Source: Chondrosia reniformis (lineage: Eukaryota > Porifera > Demospongiae > Chondrillida > Chondrillidae). Taken from it: DNA of 64,000 nt. Both the position numbers and the translations under genes were made by a program. The stretch lies in NCBI GenBank assembly GCA_947172415.1, contig OX359198.1:3751401-3815400 (forward strand), read 5' to 3'. Positions 12,620-23,154 of this stretch are shown here, piece after piece. The notes beneath the pieces were generated by a model, which was given only the letters and a program-made list of their open reading frames with translations, made no database searches and was not told where the DNA came from. Positions within the stretch are counted from its first letter, which is position 1. Each line of letters opens with the position of its first letter.

Positions 12620-13257
12620 TAATCTTGAATCAGATCTAACTTCAGCGGATATTGCTCCCATATTTTTGTCATTGGAAACAATCCAGGGGGCCAATGGGAA
12701 GCTCAAGCGTGGAAAGGTTGGTGGTGACTCACTGGCTTCAGACCATATTCTGAATGCACCTGCTTCATTACATCATTTTCTTGCACGTCTGTTTACATCA
12801 CTGCTGAGACACGGGTTCATCCCGTCTGTACTCCGTGATGCCACTATTCAGCCAATACCTAAGGGTTCTAAAAATCCATCTCTCCCTGCAAATTGCCATG
12901 GAATTGCCCTTGCATCTTCTCTCAGTAAAATTCTTGAGTGGTCTATTCTTACTACCTGGAGTCAATACCTCATCACCAGTGATCTACAATCTGGAAGCTA
13001 ACTTATAACTGCCATACATCTATTTCCCACTCTGTTGGATTAACTACCAGTATCTATAACATCATTTATTCTAGATTTAAGAAACTACTATCAAGTGCAT
13101 CTTCTCACCCAGCTAGAGTTATCCGTTCTGTATTTCGGGACAGCTCTCAAGTTTGCAATTCAAGCTTTGTAGGATATAACTATATGTATGGAAACTCGCA
13201 TTGTAAATCCTATTCCACTGATGATGTTGCTGTGGGCCATCTAATTATAGAAATCTG
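12620..13257 (+). pseudogene. truncated reverse transcriptase of the CR1-group LINE
   Basis: The segment to 13001 has KVGGDSLASDHI, IQPIPKGSKNP and GIALASSLSKILEW, matching RT motifs 0-1 (K..G.D, I..IPK, R.I.L.S..SK). The expected FG.K..H and D-A/FADD motifs are missing. Downstream sequence to 13257 resembles the C-terminal tail. Comparison with family architecture implies an internal deletion of about 1 kb at roughly 13001-13010. Confidence 0.7.
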
Positions 13258-13388
13258 AGACACTCACACTGTCATTCCTCACTTCAGTCAACATGAAGTA
13301 GATTTTATTGTGTCTTCAGCATCAACTATGTAACCATTTTAATCATTTCGCATTTGTCTCTGTTTTTTGCACCTTCACTGGTGTGTTT

Positions 13389-13411
13389 CAATAATAATAA
13401 TAATAATAATA
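13389..13411. repeat. (ATA)n microsatellite, LINE 3' tail
   Basis: Seven to eight ATA/AAT units directly at the 3' end of the LINE; such LINE families often end in short tandem repeats instead of poly(A). Confidence 0.85.
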
Positions 13412-13635
13412 AACATATAACTAGTACGTACAATTACTACCTACAACTAGTAAATTTAATTAGTACTAGTACATACCACTAGTATATACAACTAGTACAT
13501 AAAACTAATAACTAGTACATACAACTAGTACATATAACTAGTATATACAACCAGTAACTACAGCTGGTAATAATACCTTGTACTAGTACATACAATTAGT
13601 ACATTCAACTAGCACCTACAACTAGTAAATATTAC
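13412..13635 (-). repeat. 13-bp satellite array
   Basis: CTAGTACATACAA units on the plus strand between two LINEs, ending at about 13635 (AATATTACACGGG). Confidence 0.85.
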
Positions 13636-14189
13636 ACGGGGAAAAGACACAAAAGCTTTAACGGAGAACCTTGTTACTTCTCGCCTTAGTTTACTAAGTC
13701 AATCTGACTTGGACAACCTTCAGTCAGTTATGTTTTCCCTTCTTTGGGTTTTTAGCCAGAAGCCTCGGCTTTGCCTCCTTCCGGCAGCAGCAGACAGGTG
13801 CACGTCAGACCAAAGTTGACCGTCATAATAGGAGGGAATACCTCCATACACCAATCCACTATCGCTTTCCAGAATTCGACAGGCAAGGATTGGCACAGGA
13901 CTGCTTATCGTCCAGGCCCTAATCCCTCAACAGATAGATGTCGCCCCAATATCCATACAGCCGAACAGAGAACAGTTCTCTGCATGGGTCTCATCACTTC
14001 TACTGCACCTCTTGACAGCTTTGGAATTCCCATAAGGTCTTCCAGGAGCGTATTCACTGTCCCCAAGCACCAATTATCATCGGGACTACCTTAATTCGTA
14101 GCCCTTAAATTGTTTCCTCATATCAGCTGCCATCTTCTGGTACTTTTGGAACTTCTCTTGCCATCTTCCATGAAGATGGCTGTCAGTAG

Positions 14190-14626
14190 AAACTGACATC
14201 TCAATAATGAAGATGGACTTAATAGCCAATCCTCAACCACTACTCTGGCCTTCTCTCTCTCATTTCTTCATCTGTAGGGATACTATGATCCCACAACATT
14301 TTGACAGACCTATTCTCATAGACTGGTTTTGCTTCTAGTTTGTACCAGGGCTCTTCCTGCTTCAATCCATATTCTTTCAACAATCTCCACAACAGTATCA
14401 GTATTGCCCGGTCGTGCTTCTCTTTGTAGAGAGAAAATCCCTTTGGCTCACACATGTTTAGTATGTGTTTGACCGTTTCCATAACCTTGCCACATCCTCT
14501 GCACATTAGGAGGCTAGAATTCCTCAGAATCCTCCTTGGGTACCACCTAGTGTGCAGCACATCATCTTTGGCTGCGAGAATCAGAGCCTCAGTTTGAGGT
14601 CTGAGTCTACCCTCAGAAAGCCACAC
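14190..14626 (-). pseudogene. CCHC knuckle and restriction-like endonuclease of the R2-like LINE
   Basis: The frame 14626-14240 starts MWLSEGRLRPQTEALILAA. CRGCG...KHILNMC gives the C-x2-C-x(6-8)-H-x4-C zinc knuckle of R2-type LINEs. LWDHSIPTDEEMRERRP matches the K.LWD..I.TD.....RPD core of the restriction-like endonuclease; at the expected D the frame reads E and then a stop, while the next frame continues VVVEDWLLS. The C-terminal endonuclease is thus broken by a frameshift near 14240. Confidence 0.78.
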
Positions 14627-15067
14627 ATAAGACTCCCTATTTGTGACTTGTCTGTGGTATGAGCCCTGGTGAGACCTTTTGGCTAGATTACTTTTTAATC
14701 TTTCAGTCTAAGCCTCCAGGAGCTCACGTGCCACTCTCCTCCATTCTCTTACACTATTTTGTGAGGGACCTGTCTTTAGCCACATTTCCACTAGTACAAT
14801 TCTGTGGCTTCCCAGTATCAATCTGGCTTCTTTCAAGACAGTCCTCCTCTGCTTTGAGCACTCCAGCCACTCTTGGTTTTTAACCACAACAGCTGTGAGT
14901 GGATCATTGGCAGTATGGAGGTATCTTGCCAGATTCACAACAGCCCTGTCTTAATTCGAAGGAAAACTATGGAGCTCTCTACCTCCTTGAGAGTGAGGCA
15001 AGTTCACTCTCTCAATGGCAGAGTTATAGTGATGACACTGGTACTTTCTCGTGAGCTTTCTCACCAT

Positions 15068-15895
15068 TTAATACAGTTTTGGAGGCTCACGTTGAGTCCA
15101 CCTCAAAACTGGGTAAGAATATCTCAATAGAGAGGTCCACAAAATGTTAGAGGCTTCTGCAACATTCTTACCATTGAGGTGAGAGCTCCACACTTTGTGG
15201 AGTCTAATCCTCAATTCATTGATCAAGCAAGCTTTGACCTTGCTATCATCTACCTCCAACAGTTGTTCTAGTTCTAGGTACTTATAACCTTTTTCAAGGC
15301 TCCCTATGGTTCCTTCACTGCGTTCAGGGTTGTCTGGGCCAGCCAGAACCTTCCCCTTTTGCATGTGAGCTGTTCCACACTTTCTCATACCAAACCTCAT
15401 GCCAATGGTATTTGAGGTTTTCTCCACGCATTCCATGGATTCCCTGAGTTTATCAGGCCCACCAGCATATATCTTAAGGTCATGCATGTACAACAAGTGT
15501 GACATAGTGTTCCTTTCCCCATCATGCCAGAGGGTATATCCCTTGGTTCTGTTAAGAACTTAGGATATGGGAGCTATGGCCAGACAAAAGAGGAGTGGCG
15601 ATAAGGATTCCCCTTGGAAGAGTCCCTGTTATATTTAACAGGGGTGCTCCTAACCTCCTTCCCCAGAGTCCTCAACTCATGCACAGTACCCCCTTGTTTG
15701 GAGAAGAGCTCTATAGACCTCCTGATCCAACCCGGGCTCTTGATGGTTTTTAGCACCTTCATCACCCACTCTGTCATATGCCTTCTCATAATCGATCAAT
15801 GCCACACTAAGTGGCTTGCCAGTAATTTTGGCATCTAGACCGATTGATTTATCCAGCAGTAGACAGTCCACACAGACCCACCTTCCTTTTTTCAT
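15068..15895 (-). pseudogene. RT domain of the R2-like LINE
   Basis: From 15895 the frame reads GRWVCVDCLLLDKSIGLDAK and VALIDYEKAYDRV (RT motif A, catalytic D). After frame breaks, 15505-15068 begins SHLLYMHDLKIYA, which is the catalytic YMDDLKIY motif with the first aspartate changed to histidine. It continues through KCGTAHMQKGKV and LRYSYPVLRWTQ. The mutated catalytic aspartate alone would inactivate it. The 60-64 kb copy shows the same order. Confidence 0.82.
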
Positions 15896-16012
15896 GGCCC
15901 TTTAGGCTATAGGCAAGTGATCATTAGTGTAGGTGTATGCGAATAGTTATGATACAATGCATGCTGTGACAGCCTTGTACATTGTGTTGAGACTGCAACT
16001 TTTCGGGTCACC

Positions 16013-17397
16013 AGTACTAGTAAATACAACTAGTTCAAATATACAACTAGTACACACAACTGGTACATAATTAGTACGTAATTAGTACATACATCTAGTT
16101 CATACAACTAGTACATACCACTGGTATCTACAACTAGCAAATATAACTAGTACTTTTCCGTAAAACTAGTATAAATAACTAGTACATGGAACTAGTACAT
16201 ATAACTAAACCATACAACTAGTAACTAGAACATTCAACTAGTACTCACATCTACTACATACAACTATTGCCTACAATACCACTGGTATCTACAACTAGTA
16301 AATGTAACTAGTACTATTCCATAAAACTAGTAGATGCAACTAATGCAAACAACTAGTACATTCAACTAGTACTTACAACTAGCACATATAACTAGTACTA
16401 GTACACACAACTAGTACCTACAACTAGTGTATAAAGCCAATCAGAGTACATACAAGTGGTACATAAAACTAGTATACAACCTGTACATTCAACTAGTAAC
16501 GAGTACATACAACTAATACATACAACTAGGACCTACAACTAGTATATATAACCAATCAGAGTATATACAACTGGTACATAAAACTAGTACATACAAGCAG
16601 TACATACAACTAGTAACGAGTACATACAACTAGTACCTACAACTAGTGTATAAAGCCAATCAGAGTACATACAAGTGGTACATAAAACTAGTATACAACC
16701 TGTACATTCAACTAGTAACGAGTACATACAACTAATACATACAACTAGGACCTACAACTAGTATATATAACCAATCAGAGTATATACAACTGGTACATAA
16801 AACTAGTACATACAAGCAGTACATACAACTAGTAACGAGTACATACAACTAATACAAACAACTAGTACATACAACTTCTACATACAACTAATAACTAGTT
16901 CATACAACTAATACATACAACTAGTGCATGCAACTAAGACATACAACTAGTACATACAACTAGTACCTACAACTAGTAAATATAACTAAAACTAGTACAT
17001 ACAGCTACTACATACAACTGGGATAAACAACTAGTACATAAAACTAATACATACAACTAGCACGTACAACTAATACATACAAATAGTACATACAACAGGT
17101 TCTTACACCTAGTATATACAACTATTACATGCAAGTACTGTATACAACTAGACGACACAACAACTAACTAGTACTTACAATTAGTACATATAATACAACT
17201 AGTACCTACAACTAGCTAGTACTTACAATTAGTACATATAATACAACTAGTACCTACAACTAACTAGTACCTACAACTAGTGAATATAATCAGTATTTGT
17301 GCATACAACTAGTACATATGACTAGTACATATGACTAGTACACACTACTAGGACATAGAACTGGTGCATAACACTATTACATACAACTAGTACTTTG
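16013..17397 (-). repeat. 13-bp satellite with a 219-bp perfect tandem duplication
   Basis: CTAGTACATACAA units. A 219-bp segment (16407-16625) is repeated immediately (16626-16844) with no difference that I could find, including the unusual phrases GTGTATAAAGCCAATCAGAG and AACCAATCAGAG. Landmarks such as ATACCACTGGTATCTACAAC (about 16270) and ACTATTCCATAAAACTAGTAG (about 16313) recur at about 47.88 and 51.36 kb, showing a higher-order repeat. Confidence 0.88.
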
Positions 17398-17618
17398 TAC
17401 CAGTTGTATGTTCTAGTTGTATGAACTAGGTGTATGTTTTAGTTGTATTAACTAGTTGTATTTACTAGTTGTATGTAATAGTTGTATGTACCAGTTGTAT
17501 GTATTAGTTGTATGGATTAATTATATGTACTAGTTGTATGTACTCATTACTAGTTGTATGTACTAATTACTAGTAATGAGTACATACCACTAATACATAC
17601 AACTAGTCCACACACTGG
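17398..17618 (+). repeat. 13-bp satellite, switched orientation
   Basis: After the switch ACTAGTACTTTGTACCAGTTGTATG (about 17385) units read TTGTATGTACTAG until about 17575, with a last short opposite-sense piece to about 17618. The same switch sequence occurs at about 48385 and 51925. Confidence 0.85.
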
Positions 17619-17619
17619 T

Positions 17620-18927
17620 ACCTTATGACTGTTCCTTAGGGATAGGCTGCCTTATAGCGATCAACACGTAACAAGCGCTAATTAATAAAGAATTTTCATT
17701 TTCAATCGTTAAGAGTGAATGCTTCCTTTAGTGTTATCAGTTACACACCGAAAGGAATTTAAAATCGTCCATTGTTAAATTGGTTATAGCATCCTTTGGC
17801 TTAATTGATTTACATATCGTATATAATCATCTCGCTTCGTATCATTGTCTTATAATCGTCTCACTTCGTATCCTATTAATGTTTTATTTAATCGTCTCAC
17901 TTCGTACATATTGTATTATACAATTAATGTCTAATATAAGTCTTAAGTGTGAAAACGGCTTTTCAGAGCTCTTTGCATAGTAGCTATAAAATGATTCACT
18001 TCTCTAGCTATTGTCGAATACTTACTTTTTACATACCTTTTGTTAACGAATAATTCGTATGCAGCAACTATTGCAAAGCCGCAGTTGAACTTCAGAGCAA
18101 TCTAATTATCGACTGATATCCCTCTTGCCTTTTTTGGGGGGCATAATCTTCTCTGTTGTAGACGAAAATTCAAAAATTGGCAATCCTTAGTGTGAATAAC
18201 ACCTTACGGCGATCCTCGATCACTTGCGTCAACATACATACACACATGTTTATATCCCAGTTACACAACTTAGGATTTGCGCAATATTAACATCCGGCTA
18301 TAAAATTTCACCGTTTGCGTTTGAAATGTGTAATCATCCCATGAATAAACTTATTTGCTAATGAATATGATTTAAATGTTAAGAAATGGCGTCTGTTGCA
18401 GAAGTGAAGGAAAATTGCCTATGCGCTTAAGTTAGAAGATCCTCATAGTCGTGTAGTCAGCTTCAATGGATTCAGTGAGTGTCATTTAGTAAGAATTAAG
18501 AAGTCCGTTTGCGTCTGAGCTTCATTTCCCAAGATATGAAAGATTAAATATCATTTACTAATCTATTAAAAGTGTATTTTCACAGTTTTCTTCTCAACGG
18601 ATGGGCGAATTGAAACGGACTTCTTAATTTTGTTAGAATACATTGTAACCTTTCCAATAAAGTATAGAACGTAGTTCTAGCTTTTTCCTAGACTAAGCGC
18701 ATAGTGTCTGAGAGTTTTAAAATCGGCCCTTTTTAACACGTTATATCTTCGACATTGGTTGTTCAATCTCGCTCAAATTTTAGATTTCGCTGATAGATAA
18801 ATAAGCGCTTCGATGTATACCAGTTTAAGGTGGCAAATCGTTTCTGTTAGAACGAAACGTGCTCTTAAAAGTGTTTATAAAAAAAACGTAAAAACACGCA
18901 GATCAGTCATATGGCGCCTGTGATGTA
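17620..18927. other. unidentified 1.3-kb non-satellite block
   Basis: A non-satellite insertion between satellite arrays. No gene is recognised; a 66-residue frame at 17780-17980 looks fortuitous. It contains three near-copies of AATCGTCTCACTTCGTA (about 17824-17910) and a 16-bp inverted pair, ATTAAGAAGTCCGTTT (about 18496) with AAACGGACTTCTTAAT (about 18614). Its last 170 bp recur at 19285-19455. Its two ends share a loose ATGACTG inverted motif. It is probably a non-autonomous transposon, but class and boundaries are unproven. Confidence 0.5.
18757..18926 (+). repeat. 170-bp dispersed repeat, copy 1
   Basis: Starts GGTTGTTCAATCTCGCTCAA and ends ACACGCAGATCAGTCATATGGC. It is closely matched at 19285-19455, with a few substitutions and a one-base length change in an A run. 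Confidence 0.85.
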
Positions 18928-19284
18928 CTAGTAGTTGTATGAACTACTTGTATGTAATATGTGAATGTACATTTATATGTACTAGTTATATTTTTATGTA
19001 TTAGTTATATGTTGTAGATATGTGTAATAGTTATATGTGCTAGTGGCAGGTCCTAGTTATATCTAATAGTTGTATGGACTAGTACTAGCTATATTTACTA
19101 GTTGTAGGTACTAGTTGTATGTTCTAGTTGCATGTATATACTAGTTGTATATACTAGCTATGTACTGGTTGTATGTTCTAGTTGTATCTACTAGTTGTAT
19201 GTACTAGTGGTAGATTCTTGTACTAGTTATACTAGGTGCTAGGAAGGTACTAGTTGTATGTACTAGTTGTATGTACTAGTTTAA
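18928..19284 (+). repeat. 13-bp satellite array
   Basis: TTGTATGTACTAG units between the two copies of the 170-bp repeat. Confidence 0.85.
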
Positions 19285-19455
19285 TACTGGTTGTTCAATC
19301 TCGCTCAAATTTTTGATTTCGCTGACATTTAAATAAGCGCTTCGATGTATACCAGTTTAAGTTAGCAAATCGTTTCTGTTAGAACGAAACTTGCTTTTAA
19401 AAATGTTTATAAAAAAACGTAAAAACACGCAGATCAGTCATATGGCAACTGTGAT
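19285..19455 (+). repeat. 170-bp dispersed repeat, copy 2
   Basis: Same orientation and end points as 18757-18926, but embedded alone in satellite. This suggests a truncated copy of the block at 17620-18927 sharing one end. Confidence 0.85.
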
Positions 19456-21290
19456 AGAACGAGTACATAAAACTAGGACCTACACACTTATTACATATAA
19501 TTAGTATATAAATATTTAACTAGTAAATATGAATAGTGCATCCACATAGTATATATAACTAGGATATTTAACTTGTTCATACAACTATTATATACAAACA
19601 ACTAGCATTTAAATTAGTATTTAAAATAAGGTCGTAAAACTAGTTTACACAACTATTAACTAGTACATATATATGATACAACTAATACATACAACTGGTA
19701 CATACAACTATTACATACAACTAGTAAATAGTACTTGTTATATTTATTAGTCGTAGGTACTAGTTGCATGGATTAGTGTATGTTATAGTTGTATATACTA
19801 GATGTATGGACTAGTTGTATGTACTAATTGAATGTACTAATTGTATTTATATACTAGTTGTATTTACTAGTTGAATGTATTAGTTTCATGTAAGTTGTAG
19901 TTTTAGTTATATGTACAAATAGTGTGACCTAGTTATATGTACTCGTTGTATTTACTAGGTGTTTGTACTAGTTGTATGGACTAGTTGTATAGACTAGTAG
20001 TATGAACTAGTAGCATGTACTAGTTGTTTATACCAGTTGCATGTACTCGTTGAATGGACTAGTTGTATTAGTTATATGAACTAATTGTATGTATTAGTTG
20101 TATGTACTAGTTAATAGTTTTAAGTACAAGTTTTGTGTACTAGTTGTTTGTATTAGTTGTATGTACTAGTTATTAATTGTATGATTTAGTTGTATAGAGT
20201 AGTTGTATGTACTAGTTGTATATACTAGTTGTAAGAACTTGTTGTTTGTACTAGTTGTATGTCCCAGTTGTGTAAATTAGTTGTATGTCTTAGTACTACA
20301 GATATTTACTAGTTGTAGGTACTAGTTGTAATGACTAGTTGTATGTACTAGTACTAGTTATATTTACGAGTTGTAGGTACTAGTTGTAGGTACTAGTTGT
20401 GTGTACTAGATGTATGTACTAGTAGGACATACTAGTTGTATGTATTAAGTGTATGCATTGCTTGTATATATTAGTTGTATGTACTAGTTACTAGTTGTAT
20501 GTACAAGTTGTAGATACTAGTTGTAGATACTTGTTACCAGTTCTATGTACTGGTTGTATGTAGTAGTTGTATGTACCAGTTGTATGCACTAGTACTAGCT
20601 ATATGTTCGAGTTGTAGGTACTAGTTGTATATACTAAGGGTGTGTAATGGTTACTAGTTGTATGGTCAAGTTGTATTTACTAGTTGTTTGTTTAAGTTGT
20701 ATGTACTAGTTGTATGTGCTAGTTGTATGTACTAGTTGTATGTACTAGTTGTATGTACTTGTTGCATGCACTAGTTGTATGTTTAGTTGTATACACTAGT
20801 TGTATGTATCAGTTGTATGTACTTGTTACCAGTTGTATGTACTGGTTGTACGTACTAGTTGTTTGTACCATTGGTATTTACTAGTACTAGTTATATGTGC
20901 TAGCTGTACGCACTAGTTGTATATACTAGTTGTATGTTTGGGTTCCTAGTTGTATGGTCAATGGGTATTTTTTAGTTGTTTGTTCTAGTTGTATATACTA
21001 TATTTAAGTACTAGTTACTAATTATATGTAATAGTTGTATGTACTAGTTGTATGTATTAGTTGTAAGAACTAGTTACTAGTTGTATGTACAGGTTGTGTG
21101 TACTAGTTGTGTGTACCAGTTGTATGTACTAGTACTAGTTATATGCTCTAGTTGTAAGTTCTAGTTGTATATACTAGTTGTATGTACTGATTACTAGTTG
21201 TATGGTCAAGTTGTGTTTTCTAGTTGTTTGTTTTAGTTATATGTACTATTTGTATGTACTACTTGCATGTACTATAATGGAATAAGGATT
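19456..21290 (+). repeat. 13-bp satellite array with orientation switch near 19729
   Basis: From 19456 to about 19728 units read CTAGTACATACAA on the plus strand; from about 19729 on they read TTGTATGTACTAG. The phrase TTTATATACTAGTTGTATTTAC (about 19848) is a higher-order landmark also found near 22555, 48605, 50335, 52215 and 58795. Confidence 0.88.
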
Positions 21291-21385
21291 TCTTCTAACT
21301 GCGTCGAACTTATCTTTGTAAAGGTTCATCTTTCGACTTTTAGAGCGTCTAGAGACGCAGTTTTTTCGGTTCTTCTGTCTGCCAA

Positions 21386-21413
21386 ACGTTTCGACCCTGG
21401 GGGTCTTCTTCAG
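21386..21413 (-). ncRNA. possible hammerhead-ribozyme-like core, left arm
   Basis: On the minus strand this reads CTGAAGA, a GACCC-CCA-GGGTC stem, then GAAACGT. CTGANGA - stem II - GAAA is the hammerhead core order, and hammerhead motifs are known in Penelope pLTRs. One extra A lies between CTGAAGA and the stem, and a clear stem III/cleavage site was not resolved by eye. The mirrored copy at 22353-22380 has a weakened stem (GACCC/GGATC). Confidence 0.35.
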
Positions 21414-21444
21414 TGACTGGTGTTGGTCTTCAAGGTGTCTTCAT

Positions 21445-21858
21445 TTATAGGCATCTTTTCCCGCCATTTTCTATTACCTCATCAGTGATGTCATCGGTTA
21501 CATCATTTCCGGAGGAAGGAGAGGTGGAGGGAGTATTCATAAAAAAGGGTTTCCAACCACTTCTTAGTACAATTCCTTGATCTAAGTTCATTCTTACCTG
21601 ACATTGTTGGATCTTCAGGGCTTCCTTAATTCTTCTTCTGTACCAGTTCTCTTCCCTCTCCACCACTCTGGCTTGGCTCCACTCAATTGGATGACCAGTT
21701 TTTAGGGAGTGAACAGCTAAACCATTGTTCACATCCCCCATCCTGACGGCACGTTTGTGCTCCGCCATCCTGACTTTTAGTGTTCTTCCAGTTTCTCCAG
21801 TGTACACTGCAGGGCAACTAGAACAGGGGATCTGGTAAATGACACCTTTAATATCCAT
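21445..21858 (-). pseudogene. GIY-YIG endonuclease of the Penelope-like element
   Basis: Endonuclease domain that nicks target DNA for Penelope-type retrotransposition. Visible motifs are GVIYQIPC (GIY equivalent, residues 5-12), AVYTGETGRTLKVRMAEHK (YIG equivalent, catalytic R and conserved H), then an acidic helix (EEN WYRRRIKEAL) with the expected metal-binding E. Length is 137 residues. It is separated from the RT tail (22353-21865) by a stop at 21865, so the usual single polypeptide is broken. The C-terminus runs into the left inverted arm. Confidence 0.85.
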
Positions 21859-21864
21859 GGTAGG

Positions 21865-22353
21865 CTAGGGTTGTTTAGGCCTAGAGAGGATACTCCTCAG
21901 TGATCTCTGCTTTGTGAAAATGGTTTCGATGTTCATCTTCCGGCATGTTCTGGAGATCATTTCACTGAGGCCTTTCACATATGGAATAAAAAGTTTACGT
22001 TTACCATCTTCCCTACTTCCCTGGTTCTGTTGTCTCTTCTTCATGTGCCTAGCAGCAACCTTACTGGGGTATCCGTTGGCCTGGAGAACCCCTTTCAGGT
22101 GCTCTTTTTCCTCTTGGAGGACACTGGATCCAGCACCACAGATCTTCTCCGCTCTGTCCCTGAGGCAAAGGGCAATGCCAACTTTCACCCTAGGATGGTG
22201 ATGAGACGAGAAGTGAAGGTATCTATCCGTGTGGGTTGGTTTTCTGTAAACGGATGTACTCAAACTTCCTTCCTTCATCACTGATGAGGTAATTGAAAAT
22301 GGCGGGAAAAGATTCCTATAAATGAAGACACCTTGAAGACCAACACCAGTCAC
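21865..22353 (-). pseudogene. C-terminal reverse transcriptase region of the Penelope-like element
   Basis: Contains SVYRKPTHTDRYLHFSSHHH, the strongly conserved VYRKPT.TD.YL..S.HHP block after the RT palm of Penelope-like elements, followed by a basic linker. The frame begins inside the right inverted arm (22276-22455). The upstream palm, including the catalytic YADD-type motif, is missing from the window. Not functional alone. Confidence 0.82.
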
Positions 22354-22455
22354 TGAAGAAGACCCCCAGGATCGAAACGTTTGGCAGACAGAAGAACCGA
22401 AAAAACTGCGTCTCTAGACGCTCTAAAAGTCGAAAGATGAACCCTTACGAAGATT

Positions 22456-23091
22456 GCATGTACTAGTTGTGTGTACTAGATGTATGTGCAAGTTACTATT
22501 TATATGTACTATTTGTATGTACTAGTTGTATATACTAATTGAATGTACTAGTTGTATTTATATACTAATTGTATTTACAAGTTGCATGTACTAGTTTCGT
22601 GTGAGTTGTAGTACTAGTTATATGTACAAGTAGTATGACCTAGTTATATCTACTCGTTGTTTATACTAGGTCTTTGAACTAGTTGTATGTACTAGTTGTA
22701 TGAACTAGTTTTATGTACTAGTTGTCATACTAGTTGTTTGTACTAGTTTTATGTATTAGTTTTATGCTCATTGTAGATACTAGTTGCATATACTAGTTAT
22801 TTGTACTTGTTACTAGCTCTATGGTCTAGTTTTATTTTCTAGCTGTATGTATTAATTGTATGGACTAGTTGTATGAACAAGTAGCATGTACTAGTTGTAT
22901 TTAACAGTTGCATGTTCTCATTGTATGTACTAGTTGTATATACTAGTTGTAAGTACTAGTTGTATGTACTAGTTGTATGTACTAGATGTATTTACTCATA
23001 ACTAGTTGTATCTTTTAATACTAGTTATATTTACTTGTTGTAAGTACTAGTTGAATGTTCTAGTTACTAAATGTATTAGTGCTATTCCAAA
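22456..23091 (+). repeat. 13-bp satellite array ending at the giant-element insertion point
   Basis: TTGTATGTACTAG units. The last bases, GTTACTAAATGTATTAGTG then CTATTCCAAA, match the paralogous sequence at about 51183-51211, where no insertion is present. Confidence 0.88.
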
Positions 23092-23154
23092 CAAGTAGTT
23101 CGAGTTAAAAAAACTCGTGGGGCTGCCGCCCCCCGAATGAACTCGAACTACTTG
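23092..23154 (-). repeat. 3' terminal hairpin of the giant element
   Basis: A 63-bp imperfect palindrome: outer arms CAAGTAGTTCGAGTT and AACTCGAACTACTTG-type, inner GGGGCTGCCGCCCCC core. Equivalent hairpins close the elements at 2159-2220, 7273-7334 and 51062-51122. The GGGGCTGCC core is the inverted partner of the GGCAGCCCC block near the other end of these elements. Confidence 0.85.

Larger units (their letters stand above)
10286..13411 (+). mobile_element. CR1/jockey-group LINE with two ORFs and an internal RT deletion
   Basis: A plus-strand non-LTR retrotransposon inserted in satellite. Order: ORF1-like protein (10383-11218), APE endonuclease (11215 to about 12000), N-terminal RT (about 12620-13001), then directly the C-terminal tail (about 13010-13257), 3' UTR and an ATA microsatellite tail (about 13389-13411). 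The catalytic RT palm, with the Y/FADD motif, is missing: the frame goes from ...SDLQSGS at 13001 to a tail segment containing YMYGNSHCKSY near 13190. ORF2 also has a stop at 11566 and frame changes, so this copy is dead. Confidence 0.85.
13636..16012 (-). mobile_element. 5'-truncated R2/NeSL-like LINE (RLE type)
   Basis: Minus-strand LINE whose 5' truncation is at about 16012 and whose 3' end is at about 13636. It overlaps in sequence with the longer copy at 60481-64000: the 16012 end corresponds to about 62425 there. It encodes RT from motif 1 on, a CCHC zinc knuckle and a restriction-like endonuclease, followed by a 3' UTR of about 500 bp (also at 6103-6557). No APE domain is present, consistent with the R2/NeSL group. 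Many frameshifts make it a dead copy. Confidence 0.82.
21312..22455 (-). mobile_element. Penelope-like element fragment between 180-bp inverted arms
   Basis: A 1.14-kb insertion in satellite. The outer arms, 21312-21490 and 22276-22455, are inverted copies of each other over about 180 bp with few differences. The core encodes, on the minus strand, the C-terminal end of a Penelope RT and a GIY-YIG endonuclease. Penelope-like elements are known to carry terminal repeats (pLTRs) in varied orientations. The RT catalytic core is absent, so the copy is 5'-truncated. Coding sequence extends into both arms. Confidence 0.85.
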
